Shown piece by piece: positions 1 through 63,940 of a DNA stretch of 64,000 nucleotides. Numbering within the stretch: position 1 is the stretch's first letter; every line of letters begins with the position of its first letter. A program made the position numbers and the translations under genes. Location: NCBI GenBank assembly GCA_963693365.1, contig CAVNZM010000015.1, positions 4,402,001-4,466,000 on the forward strand, read 5' to 3'. The DNA comes from Amoebidium appalachense. Lineage: Eukaryota; Ichthyosporea. Under the pieces are notes generated by a model. It made no database searches. It saw nothing but the letters and a program-made list of their open reading frames with translations, and was not told where the DNA came from.

Positions 1-400
1 GCTGACACTATAAATAGACCACTGAGGGTATGTGTTCTATTAATAGGAGCTGATACTATAAATACACAACTCCATTGTGACGATGGATTCTATTCATAGA
101 AGCTGGCACTATCAAGAATCTTCAAAACTACTCTATGAAACCCATGTGTTCTATTAATAGATGCTTACACTATAAATAGACATTATTGGGCCTGTGTGTT
201 CCATTATAGAAGCAAACACTATAATTGACTACGCTATATATGAAACTTATGTGTATTTTGATAGAAGCTGAAACCATAAAAAGACCCCTCTATTGGACCT
301 TATATCTTCCATTTATAGAAGCATACACTATAAATAGACCACTCCATGGAACCTATGTGTTCTATTAATAGGAGCTGACATTATAAATAGATCACGCCAT
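1..400. repeat. Diverged tandem repeat, unit about 60 bp
   Basis: About six to seven degenerate units. Each carries a TATAAATAGA-like core, a 'CTATTAATAGGAGCTGA'-like segment and 'CTATGTGTTCTATTA'. No convincing exon is seen here. The repeated TATAAATA strings are part of the repeat and are not taken as promoters. Confidence 0.75.
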
Positions 401-489
401 GGGCCCTGCTGAGGGTGAGAGCACTCGGCTGATTATGCTCCACGACACAAACTCGAGGGCTGTATTTGTCTGGGCAAGCAGTGATGGTG

Positions 490-5613
<5,124 letters not shown>

Positions 5614-5823
5614 TTGGCTCCCTGGTCGTATAATTTACACGCAATCCTACCCACCTTGATTACCCTTTTGCTTAGAACGAAGTGATTGGTTGGGTTTCTG
5701 CATGTGTTTCGTAGTTGTATTTTCGTATGGGCCACCTTTCGTATGCATTCGTTTCCCTATACCCCCCCCTCTCCCCTCCCAGCCACCCTTTGTGTGTGTG
5801 TGTGTGTGTTGGGGGGGGGGGAA

Positions 5824-5855
<32 letters not shown>

Positions 5856-5916
5856 GCAAAAGTTTGCATGACCTTTCCCCAAATGCACACACATTCACGC
5901 TCACAGACACTCACGG

Positions 5917-5983
<67 letters not shown>

Positions 5984-6517
5984 GCTCCCTTCCTCATAAG
6001 ACCACTTCTTCCATTCTCCTCCCTCCCCCCCTCCCCACCTCCCTTTTGGTGGATTGAGTTTCATTTTATCTGTCTTGTGTTGTATGTTCAAACTACATAT
6101 CGAATATATGCTCTAATTAGGTCGTATTATGAATGTTTATGCTGTGTGTTCGTGATGAGATATCTGTTTCAACGCGTATGAATCGAAACATATCACGTAA
6201 AGTGCAAGTTGTTGCAATATCTTTCATGATGTAATTGCACGTTCAATATTTGGAGCACGACGCGAAGTTAACATATGTATCGCTTCTACCTATCTTAACA
6301 TATAATAACCTCACCTATGAATATAATTGTCTAATTCTGGGCCTTCCGCTGATGTCAAATTTGTGCATGAGGAAGAAGGAAAGTATATTATTCTTTCCCG
6401 AGCGCTCGGCCCCGATATATTGTGTAGTGTTGAAATATGATGGGAAATAAAGAGGCTGTTCATTCAGATGTCCTTTGAGAGTTAATTAAGTGAAAAACAG
6501 GCGCGGCTTGCACACAG

Positions 6518-6586
<69 letters not shown>

Positions 6587-7079
6587 CGTGTGTCCGTGTC
6601 TTTTTACGTGTCTGTGCTCATGCAATGACTTGTTTGTAACTGTGTACCCACTGAAACAGGTTCAATGATGCATTGTTAACGTCCCAAATTTTTAAACAAT
6701 AATGTAACAGTTGTGAAAAAAGTCTCTACACATGTACAGTTCTGCGAGAATTTTCTGCGGATTTCCTTTGGATTTTGTTTGATTCCGGTTACTGAGGCAT
6801 AATGGAAGGCCACTTGTGACGGGGGTTTCAGTGTGTGTGCGGCTAAGTAGGTAGTGGGTACTGTAGCATGCCTGCTCTGTTATGCATACACTCCTCCTCC
6901 TCCTCCTCCTCCTCAGGAGGAGGAGGAAGAGGAGGAGGAGGAGTCTGTTATGCATACAGCCACTAGCATTAGGTTTGTCTGTTTTCTGTTTTTGAAAAAC
7001 CTACCCACCCCCCCCCCCCCCCGGGGGCCCCCTCCGGCCCCTCCCCCCCCCATATTGGGGTAGTGGTGGTGGTGCGGGG

Positions 7080-7132
<53 letters not shown>

Positions 7133-7319
7133 CATTGTGTGTGACATTGTGTGTGTGTGTGTGAGCACGTATGCACCTGCATGGTGTCAAGTATGTCTGG
7201 TGAATGTGTGCATGCTGGTGGGTTGGTGTGGCGGCTGCCCCGTGCGTGTGCACTTCCTTCAATCTGTGCTTTTCTGTTGAATGGTTGAACTCATGTGGAT
7301 ATCGTGCACATACACTTTC

Positions 7320-7351
<32 letters not shown>

Positions 7352-7695
7352 ATTTCCCCCACACATGGACACATACACAAATTAAACCTTCTCCCCCCAC
7401 CCGCCCGCTCAAGGTTGGTAATGGCATTGCCCCCATTCCCTTCCCCTCCCACGCCCTTTGGGGGACGTGAAGTCTTTTTAAATAGAGCTTACAGTAGCCA
7501 AACACGTACGGTTTAGATGAAATCCGGTTGCAAAATATACTTGAAATAACACAAGGAAGCAAAATCCTGAAATATGATACCGTAAAGGCTTAGCGTGCTC
7601 TGCAAGTTCCCGCCCTACGGACACAATCATACATATATGCCCCCACTTTGCACAGACCGCACGGGATATGTACGCATGTCTCCACCACACACACA

Positions 7696-7726
<31 letters not shown>

Positions 7727-8876
7727 GCACACACACACACACACCGTGACACACACACACACACACACACATGCACATGTATTCGTACATCATACGGTAC
7801 ACACACACGTATATACACACACCGTGACGCACACATGCTCACACGCACACGGGCACAATATCATTGCGACCAATAATACACATACAGTAAATCTACCAAA
7901 TCTCAATAAACCTGTGTTTAGTAATTAAACAACTTGAACCCGCGTCACACACTATTATTGTCTTTATCGGCCAGAGCTGCAGTCAAACAACATATACCCA
8001 ACTTAGTAACACGGCTACGTGTACATGATTTAACCCAATCACCCCTCGTAACAAAGGTCACAGTAACCCTCCCCCCTCCCCCCTCCCATCCCCCCCCCCC
8101 CCCCCCCCCCCCTCGGCAGGCCCGCGCAGGGAAGTTCTTAGTTTCCAAGTTAATATAAATGGGGTTTACACACTTTTTATTGCGTGGACACTGCCGGAGG
8201 CCCAGCCACATTCGACGGCCTACTGCGTTTTCCAGCACAGCCAATCAAATGCAGCCAGTGACATATGTACATGCTAGGCAACAATGAGCGCCATCGTAGT
8301 ATCTGACACCCCTATTACATATTATGGGTAAGCAGAGGCTAGCATCGGTAGCTCCGAAAGAAAGTTAAGGCACCGGATCACAATATCATACTGTGCAGCA
8401 TTAAGGTGATCTAGGATAGTCATCTTAAAACGGATATATTGAGGAAGAGAGGAAATATAAATATAATATAATGGCTTTAATATAATGGCTTAGTTTTAAA
8501 AATCATGAGATATAATGTACTCATCCAGGTTGTATGCCATGCTATTTGTTAGGCAGCAAGATGATCACTTAACGAAGAAAAAAACCGCACAAAAACACGG
8601 GAAAATATCTGTACATTTGTCACTTTAGCCTAAGGGAAAACACCGGCATATTGACAGAAATTATGTGCAATGACCCAAAATCGAGGGTTTGGTTGAAATT
8701 ACATAACTGTTGCCGCCATATTAGACTACACATATTCATATTATTTTTAATATCTTCCATTTATCGCTGTCCCTATAACAATTAGTTAATCTCACGGGGC
8801 TCATTTGGCAGGCGCCGTTGGATTGGCTCTTTGGAAAGAGAGACGGCCCCCGTCCACGTCGTTCATTGGAGGAAGA
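5614..8876. other. Convergent intergenic region, no supported gene
   Basis: The stretch lies between the TGA of the plus-strand gene and the TGA of the minus-strand beta-helix gene. It holds a G run at about 5823-5853, (CA)n at 5922-5980, (TG)n at 6521-6584 and 7084-7132, a CTC/GAG hairpin near 6890-6944, C runs at 7001-7024 and 7321-7350, and CA-rich DNA at 7680-7850. From 8160 to 8800 the DNA is AT-rich and non-repetitive, and I see no exon there. Confidence 0.6.
6877..6958. repeat. CTC/GAG inverted repeat flanked by a 14-bp direct repeat
   Basis: (CTC)n from about 6890 is followed by (GAG)n to 6944 with a two-base centre, so the strand can fold on itself. The 14-mer CTGTTATGCATACA occurs exactly at 6877-6890 and again at 6945-6958. 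Confidence 0.8.
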
Positions 8877-20278
<11,402 letters not shown>

Positions 20279-21750
20279 TGTTGAGGGATAAGTTGGAAAA
20301 CCAGAGATTCAGACCTAAGCATATATGACAAGTTGTCTCGCTATAAATTAAAACATGTATTTCAAGTGGACCGCATATCCTTTGCTTTTGTGCTGCACTA
20401 CATAGGCAGCGTGAATGCAAAATTCAGACACCCTTTTTAAGGTACGTGTAACTATAGTGTGGTACCTGTCGAAAGCTTTCAGTAGTAAGTTCATGTACTG
20501 GCCAACTGGTACCATAGGCTAGGCTCGTTGGTTTCCCAACCGTGGTCCTTGGTGTACATAGTTAACCTGATACTTAATGGTAAGTGTTGAAGATATGTGA
20601 GGCATATCAAGAAATATACGAGAACCACGGCCTGTTTTCTGGCCAAGGCCTAGGCAGTCTGACCTCGCTGTGGCCCCGCGACCGGTGCCAAGAAGAAAAC
20701 TGCTGAATACCCGAAGTTATTCAATATGCAGGCGTTCTTAAACTAAAAGAAAAGAAAGAGTACAGAATAACCCGGATTTGTGTGATTACTTGTGCCCATG
20801 CCCTGGCCGGCCCCTTATAAACAGTATGGTGCATCATAAACACACACTGCTTATAATTAGTCTATCTATCGAGCCATTGGAATTCGATATTGGAACGCCG
20901 TGCGTGCATATATATTATGCATATATGATTTCGTGTAGACCGTTGCTGCTTGCATATATTGTGCAATCGGACTCACGACCGGTCTAAACTTCCAAAGGTG
21001 ACCCGCTGTTGCGAGCCTCGGCCCAGAAAATTTTCTGCTGCGGCAACAAGAGGGCCACGTGCTCTAGAGATGGATTTGGTATCCGGTGGCGGGCCCTTTG
21101 TGGCGCCGGTGCCATGAAAAAAAAAAGCCAAGAAGTAGGAAAACGAAATGCCTCAATATAAATATACATACTGTAGAGTAAAGGAGTTTACTGTCGAGTC
21201 AATTATATTCAATAAAGACTTCGTAAAAAGGAATCGGAGAGACCAGGCGTTGCATGCTGCCGGATTTCGACGAGATCTGCCCCGAGATCTACCTAATCTT
21301 TTCCTGCCAATTAGTGCGCGTATTTCAGAAATTACTATAGAGGGAGGCAAATTATTACTGAATGGTTCACGTTAGCAATCAATCGCGATGAAACGAATCG
21401 AAAAAAAAAAAAAAAAAAAAAAGTGCTTGGTTCTTCTAAGCGCGCAGGTTGAGTATTAATGATCAAGACGGGTAGGCTTGGTAAAAAATGAGCTAAGTGA
21501 AAAAATAGTAATTTATTCCGTTATATTGAGCTCTCGAACTAACCTGTAATTGTCGTTTCACTCCATCAAATAGATCTCACGGATTAGATCGCAGATCTTT
21601 TTACCCCCTTGTACACCATTACCACTGCCAATCATCTTCCCTCACCAAACACATGCACACGCACCGTTTTGGGCTCGAAATGTCCAAAGCGATCGATATC
21701 CACCCAAAAAAGAAGGTGGATGGGTGGGTGTTGGGTGGGCTGAGGTGGTT

Positions 21751-21789
<39 letters not shown>

Positions 21790-21816
21790 GGGTGCCACCC
21801 AGGGGGGGGGGGGGGG

Positions 21817-21853
<37 letters not shown>

Positions 21854-22577
21854 GGGGGGGGGGGGAGGGGGAGAGGATAATCGTTCAGATTCATTCGGCG
21901 GAGGATCGGAAGGAGAGAGAAGGCATGACAGAAGGTAGGGGTAAGAGGGAGGGAGGGAGGGAGTGAGAGAGGGAGGGGAGATCAGGGGGGGGGGGGTGGG
22001 TGGGAGGGGGGGGGAGGGGGTTTGGTGGGAGGAGGGGATTCCTTGAGGCTACGGGATTCTGCTGTTGTCTTTTTTTTGAACTGAAGTTTTCACTCCGTTG
22101 TGTATGATACATAATAGTGCCAACCTATTGAATATTAATGCATACCTGCTGCCAAAGAAAAGCAGGAGAACGGAACACAATTACAGGAATCACCTTGAGT
22201 TTGTACAGCGGTAATAACCTGAAAAACAACTCTGGCTTCCTGCTTATTAATGCTGATAACATATCATTACAACCATTCGTGTTTGCCACTTGTGCATGCA
22301 ACAACACAAATACACAGTGTCACAGGGTAACAGGTGCGCTAACAGGCCTAGGTGCCCCAAGTCAACCCATGGTTCAATAAAACTCTAGGCAAATTGCCCA
22401 AACAACAGGACTTACACTACAGTGTCATAGGTTGTTGGGGTACATGTCTCCTAATATCTTGGTTGCCCTTAAGGCTCATCCTAAGCTCATATCCACACGT
22501 TGCCCATGCATGTTATAAATATAATAACAAGTTGTATCCAGTTGCACATTCTATTAGTAAGCCTAATTTGGCATGCG
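20279..22577. other. Intergenic region between two minus-strand genes; ambiguous ORFs only
   Basis: Mostly non-repetitive AT-rich DNA with an A run at 21402-21422, (TG)n at 21751-21785 and G runs at 21801-21870. Three stretches look mildly coding but lack a consistent splice context. They are plus-strand 21184-21375, with an acceptor-like CTGTAG and 60 codons to TAG, and both strands of about 22185-22335. They are left unassigned because overlapping frames on opposite strands are equally open. Confidence 0.4.
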
Positions 22578-30316
<7,739 letters not shown>

Positions 30317-30600
30317 GAACAGGGGTTCCGAAGTGGGCAAAAAGAAAATGATTGCACGAGGAGGGCCAGAGAGAGCTCAACATCCCCCGAGGATGGGAGG
30401 GGTTTGTAAAGCGGTTAAATGCCATTTGACGGGGAGTGGGAGTAAGAAGTGTGCAGTTACAAAACCGATAACGAAGATCCTATGAGAGAACCCCCCTCCC
30501 CCCTCCCTGCCCCCCACCCCCCTCTTCCCCCCCCCCCCCCGCCTCTCCCCCCTTCCCCTCCCCCCCCCCTCCCCACCCCCCCCCCCCTCTCCCCCCCCTC

Positions 30601-30661
<61 letters not shown>

Positions 30662-31471
30662 AAAAAAACCCCGGGAAAGCATTCGGAAAAAGGTTGATCA
30701 GAAGGGAAGCGGGAATAAAGGGGGAGGGAGCGAGGGGAGGGGGGGGAGGGGGGGGGGGGGGGGGGGGGGAGGGGGGAGGGGAGAGGGGGGGGAAGGGGGG
30801 GACGAAGGGGAGGTGAGGGAGGGAGGGAGGGAGGGAGGGAGGGAGGGAGGGATGGAGGTAGGTACATAAGATCATGTTCTGTGCCTGAGAAGCACGTCTT
30901 GCCGGCCAAGTAACCAGCTTCTACCATACCTAGCGTTGAACAGGCGAAGAGCGGAAGACATCTTCAGCAACCAATTATAACTTCTTCGATGTTTACAAGA
31001 ACAAAGAACGTCTATACACCTTCTGTCGCCACATGTACACCTTCGGTCAGTGTCTTTCATGAGTTGTCTCCTGATCAGCCCGGAAATTTGAATTTTGGTG
31101 CCTAAACAGTAAGCTAAATTTAGCCTTTCACATATTTCTAAATCACTATAAATAGTTACCAGTGGGCCAAGGAGTTTGGCGCCACGACCAAAAGAAACGG
31201 ACACAACACAGCGACACAAGCTGTCACTTCGTGAGTCAAAGATATTTTCTTCCCTTCTTTTTGTGTCAGTTTTAGCACGTTTTTCAAAGATAGAACCATA
31301 CAACTGGAGTAAGGTTTCAAAAAGAAAGTTTCGCCTGTATAGAGGGGCCTAGAGGAGGAAAGATCGGTGGTGGTGGTCTTTTTTTTTGTCTGGGTGATCT
31401 TTGGCTCTGCCGGCGTTAGCAGAGACCCATACTGTATCTGTTCATCTGTTCAGGTTGGACGACAACTAAAA
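30317..31471. other. Divergent intergenic region between FAHD1 and the 31.5 kb gene
   Basis: Contains long C runs and a C-then-A run (about 30604-30668), G-rich DNA and a (GGGA)n tract at about 30809-30850, then about 600 bp of ordinary sequence. A TATAAATA string lies at 31147-31154 on the plus strand, about 320 bases upstream of the ATG at 31472. An acceptor-like pyrimidine-AG at 31453 suggests a 5' UTR intron. A 143-codon minus-strand frame (31303-30872) is open, but I see no support for it as a gene. Confidence 0.5.
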
Positions 31472-44167
<12,696 letters not shown>

Positions 44168-45080
44168 ATCCCCCCCCCCCCCCCCCCACTCCCACCTCCC
44201 ACCTCCCACCTCCCTTCTCTTTCTCGCTCTCAGTATATAGGATTTTTCTTTCGGTTGGCTTTTCTTCTGTTGTTTGTTTTTATATTTCCCTCTGTCTGTC
44301 CACATGCAGGAACAAACTTGGGTAACAAAAACAGACGAATACTGTACGCAAGTTCACATCTAGTTCATGTGCTTCTCTTTCACATAGCAGAGGGTGTTTT
44401 CGAATCTTCTAATGTGATTTTTGGTGTTTTTGCACCCAATTCCATGTCGATTTACAGTACATATCGCACACAATTCCAACTCGGTCTAAGGAACATGTGC
44501 ACACGATTGCAACTCGATTTACGGCACATTTACACACGATTCCCATTCGATTTACCACGCTTTTCTTCACACCTTCACAAACACAACCACCCAATTGGTG
44601 GGTTGAATTCATGTGGAAAATCCGTTCTCTCTCGACAAACAGTATCTACTTGAAAGCTGTTGTCAGAGGCAAGAAATTTGTCTGTTACGTGTTGGACAGC
44701 CTAGAGATTGCTTTTTTGCCACTAGTGTTTTTCAACACGGTGGCATGTTTGTTATTTGGAAGGTTGGGACTCTTGGGAGTGTTATGGAATTGAGTGACAT
44801 GTTAAAAGCAGAGATTTTGTTTTTCCTCGTGTTCTGTGCTTGTGTATGCTGTTTCGATTAGGTTTTTCTTATTTTGTCTTGGTTTCGGTTTTCTTTGTTT
44901 CGTTTTGTTTTTTACTTCTTGTATTCTTTTTTCTTTGATGGGGACTTCTACATCGGTAAAAGCTGTCAGCGAAGTGAATAAACCGGGCCTATTGCTCGAT
45001 TCAGTGCCGCCAAAGAATCGAAAACGAGATCAACATAATCCAGCGTGTGACCCTCATGTGCATTTTGAAGGGGGGAACCC

Positions 45081-45124
<44 letters not shown>

Positions 45125-45891
45125 AGGGGGGCAAGTCTCCCTCAGTTTTACCCCCGCTCACCAAGCTCTTCTGTCTAATTTTTGTTTTGATTTGAGTTTT
45201 CAAGGAACAACAACAACACCATCACACTCAAGAGTGTTGGGCTCTGTGTGTGTATCTGTGTGGGTTTGTCAGTATGCCCGGGCGCGTGCACGGTGTAGTG
45301 AATTGGGAATTTATGGATGAATGTATACGTGTGCACGTGTGTGTGTGTGTGTGTGTACATGAGCTCTACTGATATTAATATTAGTGTTTACGTGTGTGTG
45401 TGTGTGTACATGAGCTCTACTGATATTAATATTAGTGTTTACGTGTGTGTGTGTGTGTACATGAGCTCTACTGATTAATATTAGTGTTTACGTGTGTGTG
45501 TGTGTGTACATGAGCTCTACTGATATTAATATTAGTGTTTACGTGTGTGTGTGTGTGTACATGAGCTCTACTGATTAATATTAGTGTTTACGTGTGTGTG
45601 TGTGTGTACATGAGCTCTACTGATATTAATATTAGTGTTTACGTGTGTGTGTGTGTGTACATGAGCTCTACTGATTAATATTAGTGTTTACGTGTGTGTG
45701 TGTGTGTACATGAGCTCTACTGATATTAATATTAGTGTTTACGTGTGTGTGTGTGTGTACATGAGCTCTACTGATTAATATTAGTGTTTACGTGTGTGTG
45801 TGTGTGTACATGAGCTCTACTGATATTAATATTAGTGTTTACGTGTGTGTGTGTGTGTACATGAGCTCTACTGATATTAATATTAGTGTTT

Positions 45892-45926
<35 letters not shown>

Positions 45927-45970
45927 CATGCGTGTGTATGTGTGTGTGTGCGTAGCGTGCACATGCACGC

Positions 45971-46011
<41 letters not shown>

Positions 46012-46201
46012 GTGTCGAGACCAGGGTGCATACATATGTATTTGTGTCTGCCTGTCTACGCTGGGGGGCGTGCCCGCACTCAGACACGCAAATGGCCACG
46101 TGCACATTTTGTGTGTGAGGGTGGCCGCAGGGGTGTGGGTGATGTCTGTGTGTGTGTGTGAGTGTGTGTCCAGAAGGGGTGGGCATGTTGGGGTGGGAGG
46201 A

Positions 46202-46237
<36 letters not shown>

Positions 46238-47215
46238 CAGCATGCCTGTGTATACATGTGAATTTGGTGCACGTGTCTGCAACTGCCAGTCTGACTCCAG
46301 TGCGCGTTCGCTCGCACATGTGCACATGCGTACATGTGTATGTGCAACATGCGTCAAGAACTATGCACGGTTGTTTGTGTTTTGCCCGAGGGGTGCGGTA
46401 GGGGTGGGGAGAGGGGAGGGGGGGGGGGACGGGGGGGGGATGGTTGGTGGGGGGGCCCGGCCCGGGGGAGAGGATGGTGGTGGTGGGGGAGGCCCCGGGG
46501 GGGGGGAGGGGGGGGGGGGAGGGGGGGGGGGGGGGGGGAGAGGGGGGGGGGGGGGGGGGGGAATCGACATTGTGTTGTGTATGGTAGTAGACTTGCCCAG
46601 TATGTGCTCTTGCATGCGCACCGTTGGCTGCTGATCGATAGCACCTGCCTGCATGCAGGTGTATACACGTGTGCGCATATGCTTCCCCCCCCTCCTCCCC
46701 CCCCCCCGCCCCCCCTCCCCCTTAGCCTCTTTCTCTCTGCGGGCGGGCGGGGTGGGGGGAGGGTTCTATGCACCTATGCACTTCAACTGTTGTCTATGCC
46801 AAGCTGCGCAATGGGCAGGTACTGTGGCAAGGGGCTAGTAGGTTTATACGTGTGTTGATCGAACATAGTGAATAATCGAACATAATTTTCCGGAGCTTGA
46901 TAGTAAACGCCGGCTCTGAAATTTGAAATTACAGACAACCACGGGGACATATGCTGTCTATAGCTACGTTGGTGTACATGGGAGTGTTGCACTTATTGTC
47001 TTGCGAATTACTTTCGAATCTCCCGTACGTTCAGATCTCTTTATTCTCTTACATCTCCGGTATGTTTATATTGATGTCTACCACATAACACAATTTCCAT
47101 TATAGCAAGAATCATATGCACACCACACAGCCCATGCAAAAACCTCGAACTTCTCTGGGCACTTTCCCTTGATTTATGAAGTTAACACAGGTTAATATCA
47201 TGGCACAAAAGTTTT
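44168..47215. other. Convergent intergenic region with minisatellites
   Basis: Holds three degenerate 40-bp units (about 44440-44570, core CACACGATTSCMAYTCGATTTAC), C runs at 45083-45123, the 50-bp minisatellite at 45355-45890, TG/GCGT-rich DNA and G runs to 46560, and ordinary sequence from 46800. A TTTATT at 47039-47044 (AATAAA on the minus strand) is a plausible poly(A) signal for the minus-strand gene ending at 47216. Confidence 0.5.
45355..45895. repeat. 50-bp minisatellite with alternating unit types
   Basis: Eleven units of GTACATGAGCTCTACTGAT, an ATTAATATTAG core, TGTTTACG and (TG)n. Type A has GATATTAATATTAG and type B lacks two bases (GATTAATATTAG). The order is A A B A B A B A B A A, i.e. 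a 100-bp A-B dimer amplified about four times. Confidence 0.93.
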
Positions 47216-48464
47216 CTAGTCACTATTCATTGTGCCGAGGCCAGTCATAACATCAACCAAAGCCTGCGCATCGACAACAGATCTCACAATGCGAAAGCTT
47301 GCATTAATATTAATCACAACGGTGTGCATACGGCGTTTCACAAGCGCAATACTGAAATCTACTTAACAGAATAAAGTCAATACACCACAAAGTGCCTCCT
47401 ACATACACTCTTTCGTTTCATTCGCAGGCGGACCTTAAAGAGCCCCAGCAAAAAGTCTTTCCAATAAGGAATCTGAAAAACCACTCATTCATTCAATCCA
47501 TTTGTGACATATAACACAAAGCGCAAAACACAAAGAGCATTATCTCAATTTTTTTTTGCATCCGTTAATAACTTAGCTCTTATTTTAGGCTTACGAAATT
47601 TAGCTTACCAACTGGGGTGCCACACGTGCATGTGCAAGACCTGTGTTGAGAAATGGGAGGTTGTCGCTGTTATGTGTCCTCATGGGCACAACAGAGAGGG
47701 GCTGCAACGCCCTCCTTTGAGGGGGAGAATCAATAGACGACTGCTCGGATAGGGTCGTGTTTGTATCCTGGAACAAAGGAAGAAAAGAACAAGGGTTAGC
47801 AACTTTGAACGAGTAGTAGAGATAACGAACATGTACTGCCGTTTTTCTGATCCCGTGGTACATCTATTCCCTCTCTTTCCAAATCTTTCTCTCGCTCTCT
47901 TTCTCTCACTCCTCGGACACTCACACACACACCTCTCTCCCTCTCTTCTTCCCTCTCTTTCTCTCTCTCTCTCTCACTCACTCTCACTTTCTGTCTCTAT
48001 AAATGTCAGCACGGTCGGTGTGCATTGTTGTTGTATGACAAGTGTACGCGCATCAGTTTGTGCACACGTGTGCACGAGCGAGTATCTTTGTGTGTGTTTT
48101 TGTCGTCGTGACACGCAGGGAGTCTAGAGCGAAGGACAAAACACCACAAGCACTCGTGTTCAGGCCAGGCTGAAAGCATTACTTCTGCAACACAACACTA
48201 AACGTCGTTGCAACTTATTACCCGTATACCTTGTCAACGCACAGTCAACGGGCTGAGAAAGAGCGAGGGGAACAACGTGCCAGACGTAACCGAAAGGAAA
48301 AGCCAACCTATTGTTAGAAAGTGGTCAGGCACACAAATAACCGTTCCAGGTAGGCTACGTAAGCAGTAAAGAGAACTGAATAAGATGGCAACACTTACCA
48401 CAAAGTGCTGAGACGCAGCCACCTGTGTGACGGAGTAGAGCAAACCAAACATGATGCTATCCAT
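47216..48464 (-). CDS. Small unrecognised gene, four candidate exons, 149 residues
   Basis: Exons (minus): 48464-48399, 47767-47609, 47472-47384, 47351-47216. Phases agree (0, 0, 2) and the total is 450 bases with TAG at 47218-47216. The first exon (MDSIMFGLLYSVTQVAASQH...) has a perfect GTAAGT donor. The second has a strong pyrimidine acceptor and a GTAAGC donor. The third (IPYWKDFLLGLF...) and the last (IALVKRRMHTVVI... to GLGTMNSD) are joined by an intron of only 32 bases, the least certain step; a donor at 47407 (GTATGT) is an alternative. A minus-strand AATAAA lies about 175 bases past the stop. The product is basic in its second half, and I do not recognise it. Confidence 0.42.
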
Positions 48465-49488
48465 TATAGGGGTAAGTCGAGGAAACTAGGCGGCAAGGCC
48501 AGGGAGGTCGTATTGATATTAGTGCAGCGCCTTTTTCGTAGCAGAAAGTACAAAAACCGCGTCTCGAGATGTCTCTTTCACAGCAGAGATGTACGATAGC
48601 AAAACCTGGTTTTTCGCTGTGGAAAATAAGGCCACTGAGCTGTTAGTTTTCTTGGCTCTTTCCGCCGTCGACTTGAAGAGTTTTTTTTTGGCTTATATGA
48701 GAGAGATGGGATGTTTGACGTGTGTGTATTAGTATTTCTGCTGCTTTGCTGTTTGCTAGCTCTCCGTTACCGTAGCGTATGTATGTATCTTTCTTTCTTG
48801 CTAACCTTTCGTTAGGAAAAACATACTCAGCTAGCTAAAGCCACACTGGAACACTCAGGCCACACCACACTCCAAAACACAAAAGTAAGCCGCGAGTCCT
48901 GCCAAAAGTGGCTGTGTGCTTTTCCAAACTCCGAAACAAACACATGCAACACGCAAAAACACGAAATATGACCAACTGTGCGCTAAAAGCAGCATAAAAA
49001 ATTCTGCAAATATGAAAAGCCCCTTTCTGCAATTATAGTGTTACCCCCTATTGTTAAAATTTGTCAAATTAGAAAACGGACTATTACTGAAAAATGAATC
49101 TCCGCTTTAGCGTCACGAGCTCTGGTCCAATCGGAGCGGTTCCCGCCACCTGAGGCTGTGAGTTACTGATCCAATCAGATCATTTAAATATCTGATTGGC
49201 TTCTTTGAAAACTGGCTCGGTGCTTTTAATCGGAATTTATCATCGCGATCTAATAGGGAAGAAAAGATGCAATAACGACATTTGTTGAAGGTTGGCGTCC
49301 CCAGGGTTCACCGCTTACGTCATCACGCCCCCCGAGCTCACTTCAAGCTCGTAACAGAAGTTTCTGAGGGTATATACCGTTTGAGGAACATATAACCGTG
49401 TATACTCAACCTATAGTGTATTCTATTTTTCTTTCAGCACGTTTTTCCCGTGATATTTGGTCTCGCCAACTCTTTAATTCTGTTGAAA
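48465..49488. promoter_or_regulatory. Divergent promoter region between the small gene and TFIP11
   Basis: A 1,024-bp spacer between two start codons on opposite strands. CCAAT boxes lie at 49127-49131 and 49171-49175 on the plus strand, with an inverted one (ATTGG) at 49195-49199. TTCCCGCC (E2F-like) is at about 49139-49146 and ACGTCA at about 49316. This looks like a CCAAT-driven housekeeping promoter for TFIP11 (inference). Confidence 0.45.

Positions 49489-63940
<14,452 letters not shown>

Noticed and set aside
1-400. Repeated TATAAATA strings as promoters
   Set aside because: They are part of the 60-bp tandem repeat unit and recur regularly with no gene start nearby.
30872-31303. 143-codon minus-strand ORF upstream of the 31.5 kb gene
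   Set aside because: There is no recognisable domain and no poly(A) or splice support. It covers the likely promoter of the plus-strand gene, so chance openness is more likely.
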